Shown here: piece by piece, positions 1 through 11,022 of the stretch
Numbering within the stretch: position 1 is the stretch's first letter
Layout: every line of letters begins with the position of its first letter
Assembly: GCF_051622035.1 (NCBI RefSeq)
Contig: NC_135366.1
Coordinates: 811,001-875,000, forward strand
Direction: 5' to 3'
From: Arctopsyche grandis
Lineage: Eukaryota > Arthropoda > Insecta > Trichoptera > Hydropsychidae
Length of the DNA stretch: 64,000 nucleotides
Notes under the pieces: generated by a model
Database searches by the model: none
What the model was told of the DNA's origin: nothing
The model's input: the letters and a program-made list of their open reading frames with translations, nothing else
Program-made: the position numbers and the translations under genes

Positions 1-2
1 AA

Positions 3-579
3 ATGTTGTCATCTACTGAATGGAGTGCGCTTTATAATTGTAATCAGGTTGATGATGCACTTTAAACCTTTTATCGTATACTTTATGACAGTTTTGACTC
101 TTGTTTTATTAATAGAGTATTGCTTCGACGTAATGAGTCTTCTATTAGAAAGTATCCACCTTGGTTCAACTCTGCGATTATCAGACTCATCAGAAAAAAA
201 CACCGTTGTCATAAGCTCTCGAAGATATTCGGCCGTGATAGTGATCTGAATTCTTTCAAACTTTTGCGAACCCAGTTGAAATCTCTGATTGTTGATGCCC
301 ATTCTCAGTATGTTGGCGAATGTGTGTCACACATTCGCCAACATACAGAGTCTACATACATACATAAAGTCTTGCCCCAAAAATTTTTGGAGGTTGATTA
401 ACTCCAAGCGCAAGACTATATCTGCCCTTTCTAATATGCATTATGACAATAATTTTAATATTTTTGGTCAGGATGAGATTTCCGAGGCTTTCACTGGCTA
501 TTTTAGCTCACAGTTTGTACAGGAGAATAATGCCGTTCCTAATCACGACTGTTTCCCTGACTTTGCGCTCTTGTGGTGA
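3..579 (+). pseudogene. Non-LTR retrotransposon (Jockey/CR1-like) ORF2 fragment, broken
   Basis: This is a decayed piece of the stretch between the endonuclease and the reverse transcriptase of a LINE. Frame 3 reads from base 3, hits a TAA at 63-65, and continues through the typical segment YPPWFNSAIIRLIRKKHR to about base 345. Homology then moves to frame 1 with KNFWRLINSKRKT (about 375-420) and on to about 579. The motifs (PPWFN, then FW..INSKRKT) are those seen just upstream of the RT domain in Jockey/CR1-type LINEs. One stop and one frameshift make it non-functional. The frameshift lies close to the palindrome at 308-346. The element is cut by the window edge on the left and has no RT domain on the right. 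Confidence 0.8.
308..346. repeat. 39-bp perfect palindrome inside the LINE fragment
   Basis: Two 19-nt arms (308-326 and 328-346) are perfect reverse complements around a single central T at 327. The arm contains GTTGGCGAATGTGTG. It lies where the LINE reading frame is lost, so a small inverted duplication probably created both the palindrome and the frameshift. Confidence 0.9.
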
Positions 580-671
580 AACCCTTGCGCTCTTGTGGTC
601 CTGACATGATCCCGGACTTCAAACTAAACGAAGGTAATAGCTCGTTGACCATACCGGTGATCAAATGCAGA

Positions 672-795
672 CAAAAATAGCATGCATATGTACTATACTG
701 GGAGGTCTGCAGCCCTGCAGCCTATATGGACGGCAAAAATAGCATGCATTTGTACTATACTGGGAGGGCTGTAGCCCCGCAACCCATATAGACGA
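672..795. repeat. Two-copy tandem repeat, 62-bp unit
   Basis: Units start at 672 and 734 with CAAAAATAGCATGCAT and continue through TGTACTATACTGGGAGG. The second copy differs at several bases. Just upstream the 15-mer TTGCGCTCTTGTGGT also occurs twice (563 and 585). No gene is seen here. Confidence 0.8.
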
Positions 796-1091
796 GCCGC
801 CACTGGAACATACCCATACAAAATGTACCAAAGAATACTTTTCGTACGGCCGGATACCTGCTGAAGTCGGTACGTGCCGACTAGGTATGAACAGACCTTT
901 ATCTGATTCGTACGGTACAATATTTCGTGTGGGTTTTTGTAACTCGATATGTATTTCGCGCAGCTTTCGATTGACGGAGATTTCGGGCGCCCAACGTTCC
1001 GCGATCGAGACTTTGGGCCGGGCCGCACCGCTCGACTCGCGAACAACTTTGTTGACGAGTTTTGAGAACGTTGAATTTTGAGACGTACAAT

Positions 1092-2378
1092 ACGCATTTA
1101 ACGGATCTATTGTAATTTGTTAGGATTTTCAACATCTCTATTATTTCAATTGTTAATTTTATACCACACAGCCACACACCCTGTCCATTTAAAATAATAT
1201 ACATACTCATGCTTTATTGCCGTCGTAAGCAAGTCGAAAAAGTCTTACTTACCGTTCAGTATTATCTATTGTAATTTATTAGGGTGTTTTACATCTCTAT
1301 GATTTACTGCTGAGTTTATCGCGCGGTTTATCCCTTCCCGGTCCAAGATCTTTACACGCGCACTTTTTCGCGCGCGATAGAACGACTGTGTAAAGGGGGC
1401 TAATGTGTATGGGCCGGGTCGCACCGCTCGACTCGCGAACAACTCGGTTGGCGCGACGTGTCGTTCTGAAAATGCAAAATGACCGATCCTTTACACATTG
1501 TATGGGGTCACATTTCATCGGACCGGACCCTGCAACCGGTCTCTCGGGTAATAAAGCCCGATGACGGTTGATATCAGTTGACAACGTTGGGTCTGGTCGC
1601 ATGGATTTAATGACCTGAACGATCGACATGCCGGACCCATCAAAAAAACTCCATACAAAAAAAACACCAACAACCGCACGAGCAATCTACGACAAGCCTC
1701 TATTGTATGAATGATCAATCTATGAGATAATTTCTCAATTAATTGCTCAATATGAGGTAATTGAACTAAAATTTGATGCAGATATCATTTATTGCACGTA
1801 ATAAGTTTGTTAAATCTATCGAGTACAATAAACATTAATTTGAAATAACAACAACATAATAATGGAATTTGCCGAAGATCGAGGAAGAAGAGACGAAATA
1901 CAATTAGTTAGAGAAAATTAAAAAAAAAATGTGGTCTAAAAATTATGTGGATAATGTAAATAACAGTGTCCTTGTGTATTTAACAATAGACAGCGGTTTC
2001 TTTCGACATGTGTAACACTTGCATAGAGCTGCTGTAATAAATCTTCTGAACAATGATTTCTTAACGGGTCGTGTACTGTATCATCTTTACACATTGTATC
2101 ATATTGAAATCTCTAATATAAACATATAATTTTAAATGAACAGGATGTGCCTGTGTCGTGTAAAATTAATATTTGAAATAATAGAGATGTAAAACACCCT
2201 AATAAATTACAATAGATAATACTGAACGGTAAGTAAGACTTTTTCGACTTGCTTACGACGACAATAAAGCATGAGTATGTATATTATTTCAAATGGACAG
2301 GGTGTGTGGGTGTGTCGTGTAAAATTAACAATTGAAATAATAGACATGTTGAAAATCCTAATAAATTACAATAAATGC
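1092..2378. repeat. Large inverted-repeat structure, arms about 200 bp
   Basis: The left arm (about 1092-1303) and right arm (about 2180-2378) are reverse complements at roughly 90%. Both contain GTAAGTAAGACTTTTTCGAC (as read on the right arm), GGACAGGGTGTG and AATAAATTACAATA motifs. The right arm is also partly duplicated in tandem, because about 2135-2215 repeats the GTGTCGTGTAAAATTAA segment found at 2315-2335. The 880-bp centre has no convincing ORF. This looks like a non-autonomous DNA element or a remnant of one. I could not assign a superfamily or find a target-site duplication. Confidence 0.65.
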
Positions 2379-3027
2379 GTTTATAGGACAGGTGGTCGAG
2401 TGAAAGGTTTCGACCGTTTCCCGGCCTATGGAAATTCAGTTGAGTTTGAAAGAGGATATTTATTTTCGTTCAATTTGGTACAATGGTTATTGTATGTACG
2501 AAGAGGTTTCTTCGGAGAAGTGATCTGTATGAACTCCAGAGGCTCACTCTGCCGGTGGAGGTTGCTGCGTTGCTTTATAAACGTTTTGGGTTGAAGTGTG
2601 TCGTGTGCACATCTTTTGTTCTTGGTACTCGCGCTGCCCTAGTTATGCTGCGAGCGTGGTTTTATGGGTTCATACGCCTGGACGTAGTTCGTGGTTGTTA
2701 TGGGTTCAGTGTGTTCTTCCTTTGTTTCCAAGACACGTGTATAGAAACACGTGTCGACCTTTTTACGAGGCGAGCGTGTGCCATGCGTTAATGACTTTCC
2801 TGGATATGTGTCGCAGTGACCTGATGAGATCATTGTACTATATGCCTACACGTTAAATGCGTATTGTACGTCTGTATTGTATTATAGTCTTGTAGGAATC
2901 TCGTCGTCGTCATCGTCATCGAAACATTCGAGAATATTCCGCAACAACAAACTACATTCCCGAAAACCAGACGTCGTACACCTGCAGTCATTATATTAAA
3001 CTCAAGCGGAACGCCCCTACCAGTCGA

Positions 3028-3435
3028 GTGGAACCAAAACGGTCGAAACACGCCGCCACCATTAAACCACATCGAGCGGAACGGCGCCGATCATTCCAGA
3101 AAATTCTACGCCTCGACAAAAGTGCATTCCTCGTTCACGCATCAACAACCACATGCGCTTACGCATCAACAACCACTTCCATCAATCGTTCCAGAAAATT
3201 CTACGCCTCGACAAAAGTGCATTCCTTTCTTACGCATCAACAAACCACCACCATCGGTCAGGCGATTCCAGAAACACTATATACGGAGGTACAACCCAAA
3301 CAACGCCAGTCACTTGCCGTGAACTACTTCAAGTCTCTCGGCAAAATAGACAATCCCCTGATCAATTCCCTCAGTGTGACCAAACTCACGTCCAATCAAA
3401 GACCCATCGACATTCTGAAGATGGGTATAGGCTAA
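3028..3435 (+). other. Unassigned ORF of 135 codons containing an internal repeat
   Basis: An open frame with ATG at 3028 and stop at 3433-3435. It is rich in Thr, Ser, Gln, Lys and Arg, and I recognise no domain. A segment of about 65 bp (around 3094-3160 and 3188-3250, core CCAGAAAATTCTACGCCTCG) is present twice and accounts for part of the apparent protein. It sits in repeat-rich DNA and could be a gag-like or spacer part of a mobile element, or chance. Low confidence as a gene. Confidence 0.2.
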
Positions 3436-3800
3436 AATAGCACCCAATTTAATTAACCAGACTCAACCACCTCCAAACGGTCCATACCCGTTAACCACCC
3501 ACTAACACACTAACCCCGACAGTATCCCACAGATGTTGCACTAATTTTGCTTAGTGTTCCAGATCGACAAACACCCCACAAGCGAGCAGCCGCCAGCCCG
3601 CACCACAAACATCACCGAGAGTCCGATCCCATACAACACGTTCGATGGATAGGTTAAGGGAGTGGCACTCCCTATAAACTATCGTTAAAACGCAGCCACA
3701 AAGAAGACAACGCCAGTCGACCCACAGCAGCAAGCGTCGACATACAGCTCCTGACCAGCCACCACTACACTACGCGGACTTGGAAGATCAACCAGCCGGA

Positions 3801-3950
3801 CGAGCCAGCAACACACTGCCGTATCCAGAGACCTTCCGAACATAGCCGAACAACGAGCCAGCAACACACTGCCGCATCCAGAGACCTTCTGAACATAGCT
3901 GAATGCCGAGCCAGCGACACTCTACCATATCCAGAGACCGCTGAACGACA
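3801..3950. repeat. Three-copy tandem repeat, 53-bp unit
   Basis: Units start at 3801, 3854 and 3907 with CGAGCCAGCAACACACT, then a CATCCAGAGACC core. The exact 53-bp period and increasing divergence in the third copy are visible by eye. It is followed by an AATAAA at about 3998, so it may be the 3' part of a mobile element transcript. Confidence 0.85.
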
Positions 3951-4179
3951 TACTTTTGCCCACAAATACCATACCTTTGTACAACCATAGGCAAACAATA
4001 AAACTTTATAAAACTAGCACAACAGTGTTTCGTTAGGCCGGGATACGGTCTACACACATGTACCCCGCCTACAGTCTCTATAATGAAAAAACTAGTAGCA
4101 CGTGCGGCCGTCTCAGGCCGTCCCCGAGCTGAAAGGAAGACCGCACCCACAGATTTTCCAGCAACAAAACTCGCCAACA

Positions 4180-4283
4180 AAGTTGTTGGCGAGTCGAGCG
4201 GTGCGATCCGGCCCTATGGGATCGGTCATTTTGCAATTTCAGAACCAAGTTGTCCGCGAGTCGAGCGGTGCGGCCCGGCCCTT
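4180..4283. repeat. GAGTCGAGCGGTGCG repeat, inverted relative to copies at 1.0 and 1.4 kb
   Basis: The motif GAGTCGAGCGGTGCG followed by RYCCGGCCC occurs at about 4191 and 4257 on the plus strand and about 1018 and 1413 on the minus strand. The neighbouring GGATCGGTCATTTTGCA segment is also shared with the reverse complement of 1455-1490. So both ends of the 1.0-4.3 kb interval carry inverted copies of the same GC-rich repeat, the right pair lying about 300 bp upstream of the UBA1 start codon. Confidence 0.75.
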
Positions 4284-4592
4284 TGGCGCACACACACACA
4301 CACACCCCCCTTTCGAACGGAGAGGGACGTTTTAATTAAAAGGGGCGACGGTTGGCGGCCTGCGGTGATTTGCAGAAAGGCCGTTCGCGGCGCGTGCGCG
4401 GCGCTAGCGTCGCTCGCAAGCCCACTCGCCACTCGCCATCGTCAGGATCGAGCGCCAGCGCCAGTGCCAGTGTCGAGACAGGTCCGCTAGCTGGAACGGC
4501 GTAGCCAGTAGCTGGAACGGTCGAGTGCACGGTCGAGTGAGCGTCTCGCGCACTCGCAGCACTCGTAGGGCACTCGTGGGGGCGGCGCGCCC
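4284..4592 (+). promoter_or_regulatory. GC-rich, CpG-rich 5' flank of UBA1
   Basis: The stretch before the UBA1 start is far richer in GC and CpG than the surroundings and continues into exon 1. It contains a (CA)n tract at 4288-4305 and no obvious TATA box. A CpG-island-like promoter suits a constitutive gene. The transcription start cannot be placed from sequence alone. Confidence 0.5.
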
Positions 4593-7500
4593 ATGTCTGG
4601 CGCTGACGGCGCGCGCCCCGACTTCCCGGCCAAGAGGCGACGCCTCGCCTCCCCCCACCCTCACCCCCCCCTCCCCACGCAACCCCCCGCGAACAGCCGG
4701 CCCGCAGCTGAGATGGCCAACAACGGCAGTGCCTCCGCCCCCGCCCCCGCAGCAGCAGTGGCGGACATCGACGAGGGTCTGTACTCGCGGCAGCTGTACG
4801 TGCTGGGGCACGAGGCCATGAGGCGGATGGCGCGCGCCGACGTGCTGCTGGTGGGGCTGTCGGGGCTCGGCCTGGAGGTGGCGAAGAACGTGGCGCTGGC
4901 GGGCGTCCGCTCCGTCACGCTGGTGGACGACACGCCCGTCTCCATCGGCGACCTCTCCTCGCAGTTCTACCTGTCGGCGGGCGACGTGGGCAAGGGGCGG
5001 GCCGCGGCGTGCGCCCCCCACCTCTCCCAGCTGAACCGGTACGTGGAGGTGCGCGTGGCCGAGGGGCCCGTCTCGGAGGCTCAGTTGCGCCACTTCCGCG
5101 TGCTGGTGCTCGCCGGGCAGCCGCTCGCCGAGCAGCTGAGGCTGGCGGCCGTGGCGCGCGACTGCGGCCTCGAGTTCGTCGCCGCAGACACCCGCGGCCT
5201 CTTCTCCCAGGTCTTCACCGACTTTGGGGACGAGTTCGTCGTGCTCGACCCCAACGGGGAGCCCCCCCTCTCCGTGATGATCGCCGGCGTCTCCAGGGAC
5301 ACCGACGGGGTCGTCACCTGCCTCGACGACACCCGCCACGGATTCGAAGACGGCGACCACGTCACCTTCACCGAGGTACACGCCCACCCACCAATTTTCT
5401 CTTCCTCTTCTTCTACTTTCAGATTCCAGCCAACTCTACACAAGTAATTGTAGTAATGACGGAACAACCCTGAAAGGATCAGGTCATTGTACAAATCGAC
5501 ACTCGTTCAGGTTGAACGATTTCAGTGTCGTCGATCTAGCTCTTTCCACGGTGATTCATTCCACTATTGCACAATGTGTATATATATATATATATACATA
5601 TATGAGCCATTATATTTGAAAGTGTCTGTTGTGCAAATTTTCACTTCAAAAACACTTTCTGTTTGACTTGATTCACAAATTGTTATATCACTTCTTTTTT
5701 AACCCTTAAAATTTCGCCAACATTTCCAACTAGAATTATTTTATAGAAATCCAATAGAAACAGGCAGTGTAAAAATTGTAGCTAATCCAAACAAACCCTA
5801 GATAACTACCGCCGAGGATTTCGAGATTTGTAAAGGTGTGTTTTTAGACTGTCTAATATATCTTGCAACAATCTAATATATAATTTCGAAAGAGACTACA
5901 TGTAAGTAACATTGGTTGGGAACTTCGTAAACAAGTTAAAATTTCTATGTCGATGAATCGATTTTTTTTTTTTTCGAGTCTAAGCCCCGCTTTAAAGGTC
6001 GAGGAATTTGAGTCCCCACAGGGGGCACAGCCGTCATTTTCGATCCATAGATCAATTTATTTGCCGAAATTTGCGAAAAAATTATTTACGAAATTTGCTA
6101 TAACCAGTTCCTAAATAGCAACCACAGGTTGCAATATGGGAACTGGATATGGAAAATTTCGAAAATATCGGGTGTAGATATCGGTAGTATGGACGTAGCC
6201 ACTGGCGCTAAGGGGTTAGTAAAAAGTAATACTAAGCCCGCTATAAAGGTCAAGGAATTTGACCCTTAAAGCCCTCAACATGAGGCCACCACCCCCCCAA
6301 CGAATACAGTCTAAAAGACTCTTTCGTCGGAGAACGAGACGGTTGTTCATGAATATCGCACAAGAACAACCGCACATCACTGTTCTATTAAAAAAAAAAC
6401 CACACTGTACACAACCAAGTACAAAATAAACAACAACGCATGAACACATAAAGCGCGCATGCGTTAGGAAACAATGTCTGAAATGTGCCGTGCGAATGCA
6501 CGCACACTTCAAGTTAACATTTTTTCGAGTCAAATAAATTTAATAAAAAAAACCAAATGAATATTTACTATTAAATTCGCTATGTTTAAGCTGTTTGTAT
6601 TACACATTAGTGGTTTTACCCGGCTTCTCTCGGTATTTTTTTCGATTCGAAGTACTGGGGGGCCCGCAGGATTCTGGTATACATATAATTTCGAAAGAAA
6701 ATATACGTTTGTTTGTTCGTGACAGTCGATTTAATAAAATAAAAAAAAATGAGTATTTAAATAAATTTATATAAAATAAAACTATTTAATAAAATGTTTA
6801 CTATTAGATGAGCCATGTTTATGCCGTTTATATTACAAATACTGAGCAAAGCCGGGTAAAACCACTATATGTTTATGAAAAATATATAATGAATAGTACA
6901 GGCGAAATTATTCCTTATGTGTTGAGAAAAACATGGTTAATGGTCCAGTTTAACTTACAATTTTAGTAACAGTATCGGATAGAAATATTAAAATGTGAAA
7001 GAGTGAATAGTTATTTTGAGATAATTTCAAAATGTGAAAATATTTCATCAAAATTTTATTTTCGAGCGTTTGGTTGAAATATCTGGCCATCGAGTAGCCT
7101 GAAAAAGGTCGAGTATATCTAAATGTCGAGTACTCAGATTCTCTAATTACAGGTCACCGGAATTTTAAAGCATGTTTTGTGAGGTATTTCCCGAAACGAA
7201 GATAAAAAGTGAACTTTTGCCACTTTCAATTATAACGGCTCATATATTGTAAGTATAGTTCCAAATGGACTGACGATTGTCAATTTTCTCGTCTAATTGC
7301 TGTATTGTCTCATGTGTGCCAAATTTTTCTCATCCGACTAATAATGTATCCTTTGATTTGCATTCATTAGACAGACGATCACAAAGTAAAGGAAATTATT
7401 TAATCGTTGAATATTGTAATGTAATTGGCTAAGACAAAAACGTCGGAATCTAATATTTTTTTTGGTTAATAACCATTAATCGATATACCGTTTGTATTAT

Positions 7501-10500
7501 CTTCACAAGCATTTTTTTCTAAATCGTTAATAATTTAATAAAAAGAAGAGAAACGTGTAACCGTATCTACTTTTTTTTTATTATCAATTAAGACGCTTTC
7601 CTTTACTATTTCATATACTTCCAAGATCTAATTAAAAACCGATAAGAAATCGAATTGATAAAATTTTATGATGACACATAAATTTTATGACGATTGCAAT
7701 AAATTCACAGAAAAGAGCTTAGATATAAATACATAAATTAATATTATAATATCACCTGATATTATAGACAGTTTTATCTACAAAACTAAACCATTTGAAT
7801 AATAATATTCAACAATTTCATAAATCTTTTTTGCACAATATATAAAAATAATAAACATTTACATATTAAAATGTATCAATATAGCTCCATGAAGTTTAAT
7901 CTTTTATATATATGACCCGTTTGATTTGATTTATTTTAATATAAACATCATACAAGTGAATAACTAAATTATATACATATTCCGTTTGTGTTTCAATAGT
8001 TTTGAATACGTTTCTATAATACAAAATTTATTACTCGACTGCTGATCGATTATTCAACACGTACGAAGCAACTATTGATCACATACGACTTTGAGCGTAA
8101 AAATAGCTTTAAGTGTTTGACTATGAATTAAGTCCTCAATCGGTGGTCGAATTCGAGGTGTCTCATGTTTGCGTCGGTTGTCGTTTCAGATCAAAGGAAT
8201 GGTGGAGTTGAACGGCTGCGAGCCGAGGAAGATCAAAGTCCTCGGTCCGTATACGTTCAGCATCGGAGACACGTCCGGTCTGTCCGACTACATACCCGGA
8301 GGCGGAATCGTGAGTCAGGTGAAGATGCCGAAGAAGATGACGTTCAGGTCGATGAAGGATTCGATCAAGGCGCCCGAGTTCATCATAACCGACTTTGGCA
8401 AGATGGACTATCCGCAACAGTTGCACGTCGCGTTCTTGACGCTGCACAAATTCGAAGAGATGTACGGCAGGTCACCGAGGCCGTCCAACCAGGAGGACGC
8501 TCACGAGTTCATAAACCTCGCCAAGGACCACGTGAAGAACAGTCAGATCGACGTCGAAATCAACGAGGAGCTCTTCGACACGTTTTCGAAGGTCTCCGCC
8601 GGGGATTTGTCTCCGATGAACGCCATAATCGGCGGCGTCGTCGCCCAGGAAGTCATGAAGGCGTGCTCCGGAAAGTTCACGCCGATCTACCAATGGTTGT
8701 ACTTCGACGCTATCGAATGCCTGCCCAAGGATAGGACCACCGTCGAGAGCGATTGTGCGCCCCGGGGAAATCGCTACGATGCCCAGGTGGCCGTCTTCGG
8801 AAACGACATTCAGAATAAACTCGGTGCTCTTCGTTATTTCGTAGTCGGTAAGTTGAATATCGTATTTATTTTTATTTATATGAACGTATGGGTTTTTTAC
8901 GTCTAATTTTAGAGCATTAGTAATTATCCCGAGCAACTTTACCGGTCCTCAAATAGAATGCGTTGAACACGGCAACTTAATAGTTGCCGTGGATTTTATT
9001 TACTTGACAGAACTGTTCAGGTTTTTGAACTGAGAGGGGCTTTTTTTTTTTTGCATATTAGTGATTTTTCTGTTACTTCTGATACTGAACTTCGTAAGTT
9101 TTTTTGTAAGGACACTTACAAAATAGACTCCAAAGCTTGATCAACAGGATTTAGAATGTTGGGGGGGATTCTTTTATTATCAAACGAGCTTACATATCTT
9201 GTATAATCATATTACTTTTGGCAAAACTTTTCATTTCTCCTATTTTTGACCTAAAATTTCGAATGTAACTCGTTTCTACCTTGAGAAAACTGATTTTGGT
9301 CTGTGATTACCACGAAATTTGACTTTAGTCCAAACGTAGTGCGTAAATATCGATCATGTAGTGCAAAAGACAACCACAAGTGCAATTTTGTTGTATTAAG
9401 AAAATCGATAGTTTACATACATCTATTAAAAATTTAATAACTGGAGTGTGCAATTTTTTTTTTGTAATAGGGAAAAGAAAGGGTGTTTTAAATATTTCTT
9501 ATTGAAAAAAAACATATTTTTTATTTTAACACTTGTGGTCTTTTTTGCACTAAAAATATTACATTTGGTGTAAAATGTAGGGACAATAAATGATAATTTA
9601 CTTACAAGGCCATAATTTACTACAGAAAAATACATAGAATGGAAAAGAAGCATAGTAAATTGTAAAATAGTAAAAATATAAAAGATCTGAATGAAATAAT
9701 GTTATAAAATAAAGTAAGAACTAGATAGGAAGTAAATAATAGATACAAAATCATATTTTAAGACAATTTTTTTAATAGCAAAGAGATAAAAATATATATT
9801 TGTGACTTAAAATTCGCTAGATAATTAATTATACGTATTTTAAAGCAATAAAAAATTACAATCAATAGAAAATACATCTGACTATTGATTCCAATACTCA
9901 CTTTTGACACAACAATACTAGTTCTTAACTAAAAAATTCAAAATCTTTAAAAATTGCGCATTTTTTAGAACACTGATATCCCATAAACGAGAGGAAACCA
10001 ATAAAAATCATTGATTAGTCTCCACTTTGATAAATAAAAAAAACTTGTTGCTCAGTATTACTTACAGTTCTGGTAGGTCTGAAAAACTACAGATTGGTCT
10101 TTTGAGACTAAAGTGCTGAAATTAAATTAAAATTAAGAAATTCTAACTCAATCACTATGCTATGCTAGTTGTGTATGTATGTATGTATATTAATGAATTT
10201 TTAATTTTGGTTGCAGGAGCTGGCGCTATAGGATGTGAACTCTTGAAGAACTTCGCGATGATGGGCGTTGGCGCCAGAGGTGGTCAAGTCACCGTCACCG
10301 ACATGGATCTGATCGAAAAGTCCAATTTGAATCGACAATTTCTCTTCCGACCTCACGACGTTCAAAAACCGAAATCGGCCACCGCCGCTGCAGTCATAAA
10401 GCAAATGAATCCTGAAATCAACATCGTATCTCAGAACAACAGAGTAGGCCCCGAAACGGAAAATTTCTACAACGACGCATTCTTCGAGGAGCTGGATGGC

Positions 10501-10965
10501 GTTGCAAACGCGTTAGATAACATAGATGCTCGTATTTATATGGATAGACGTTGTGTTTATTATAGGAAACCACTGCTGGAGTCCGGAACTTTAGGAACTA
10601 AGGGAAATACACAGGTGAAAATCACTTATGAGGTCATAAGCATACTAGAGTAAAAATGTTTGCAGTGGCTTAATTTTTTTTTTTGTTTTAGGTCGTAGTA
10701 CCTTTTCTAACGGAATCCTACAGCTCTTCGCAAGATCCACCGGAAAAGAGTATTCCAATATGCACTCTGAAGAATTTCCCCAATGCAATAGAACACACTT
10801 TACAATGGGCTCGTGACGAATTTGAAGGTCTGTTCAAACAAGCTGCCGAGCACGCTGCCATGTATCTCGCTGATCCGTCTGGATTTTTGAGCCGAGTGTC
10901 AAATTCGTCGGGAAGCCAACCGTTGGAAGCTTTGGACAGCGTCAAAGTAATTTTTGCACCTAAAT

Positions 10966-11022
<57 letters not shown>

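Noticed and set aside
2271-2860. ORFs of 86-107 codons on the plus strand
   Set aside because: Three overlapping frames over repeat-arm sequence with no domain or consistent composition.
4404-5387. 327-codon minus-strand ORF over UBA1 exon 1
   Set aside because: It is antisense to a confidently assigned GC-rich coding exon and has no recognisable domain; high GC suppresses stop codons.
8163-8936. Frames overlapping UBA1 exon 2 on the other strand and in +2
   Set aside because: Shadows of the exon; the protein in the UBA1 frame matches the family throughout.
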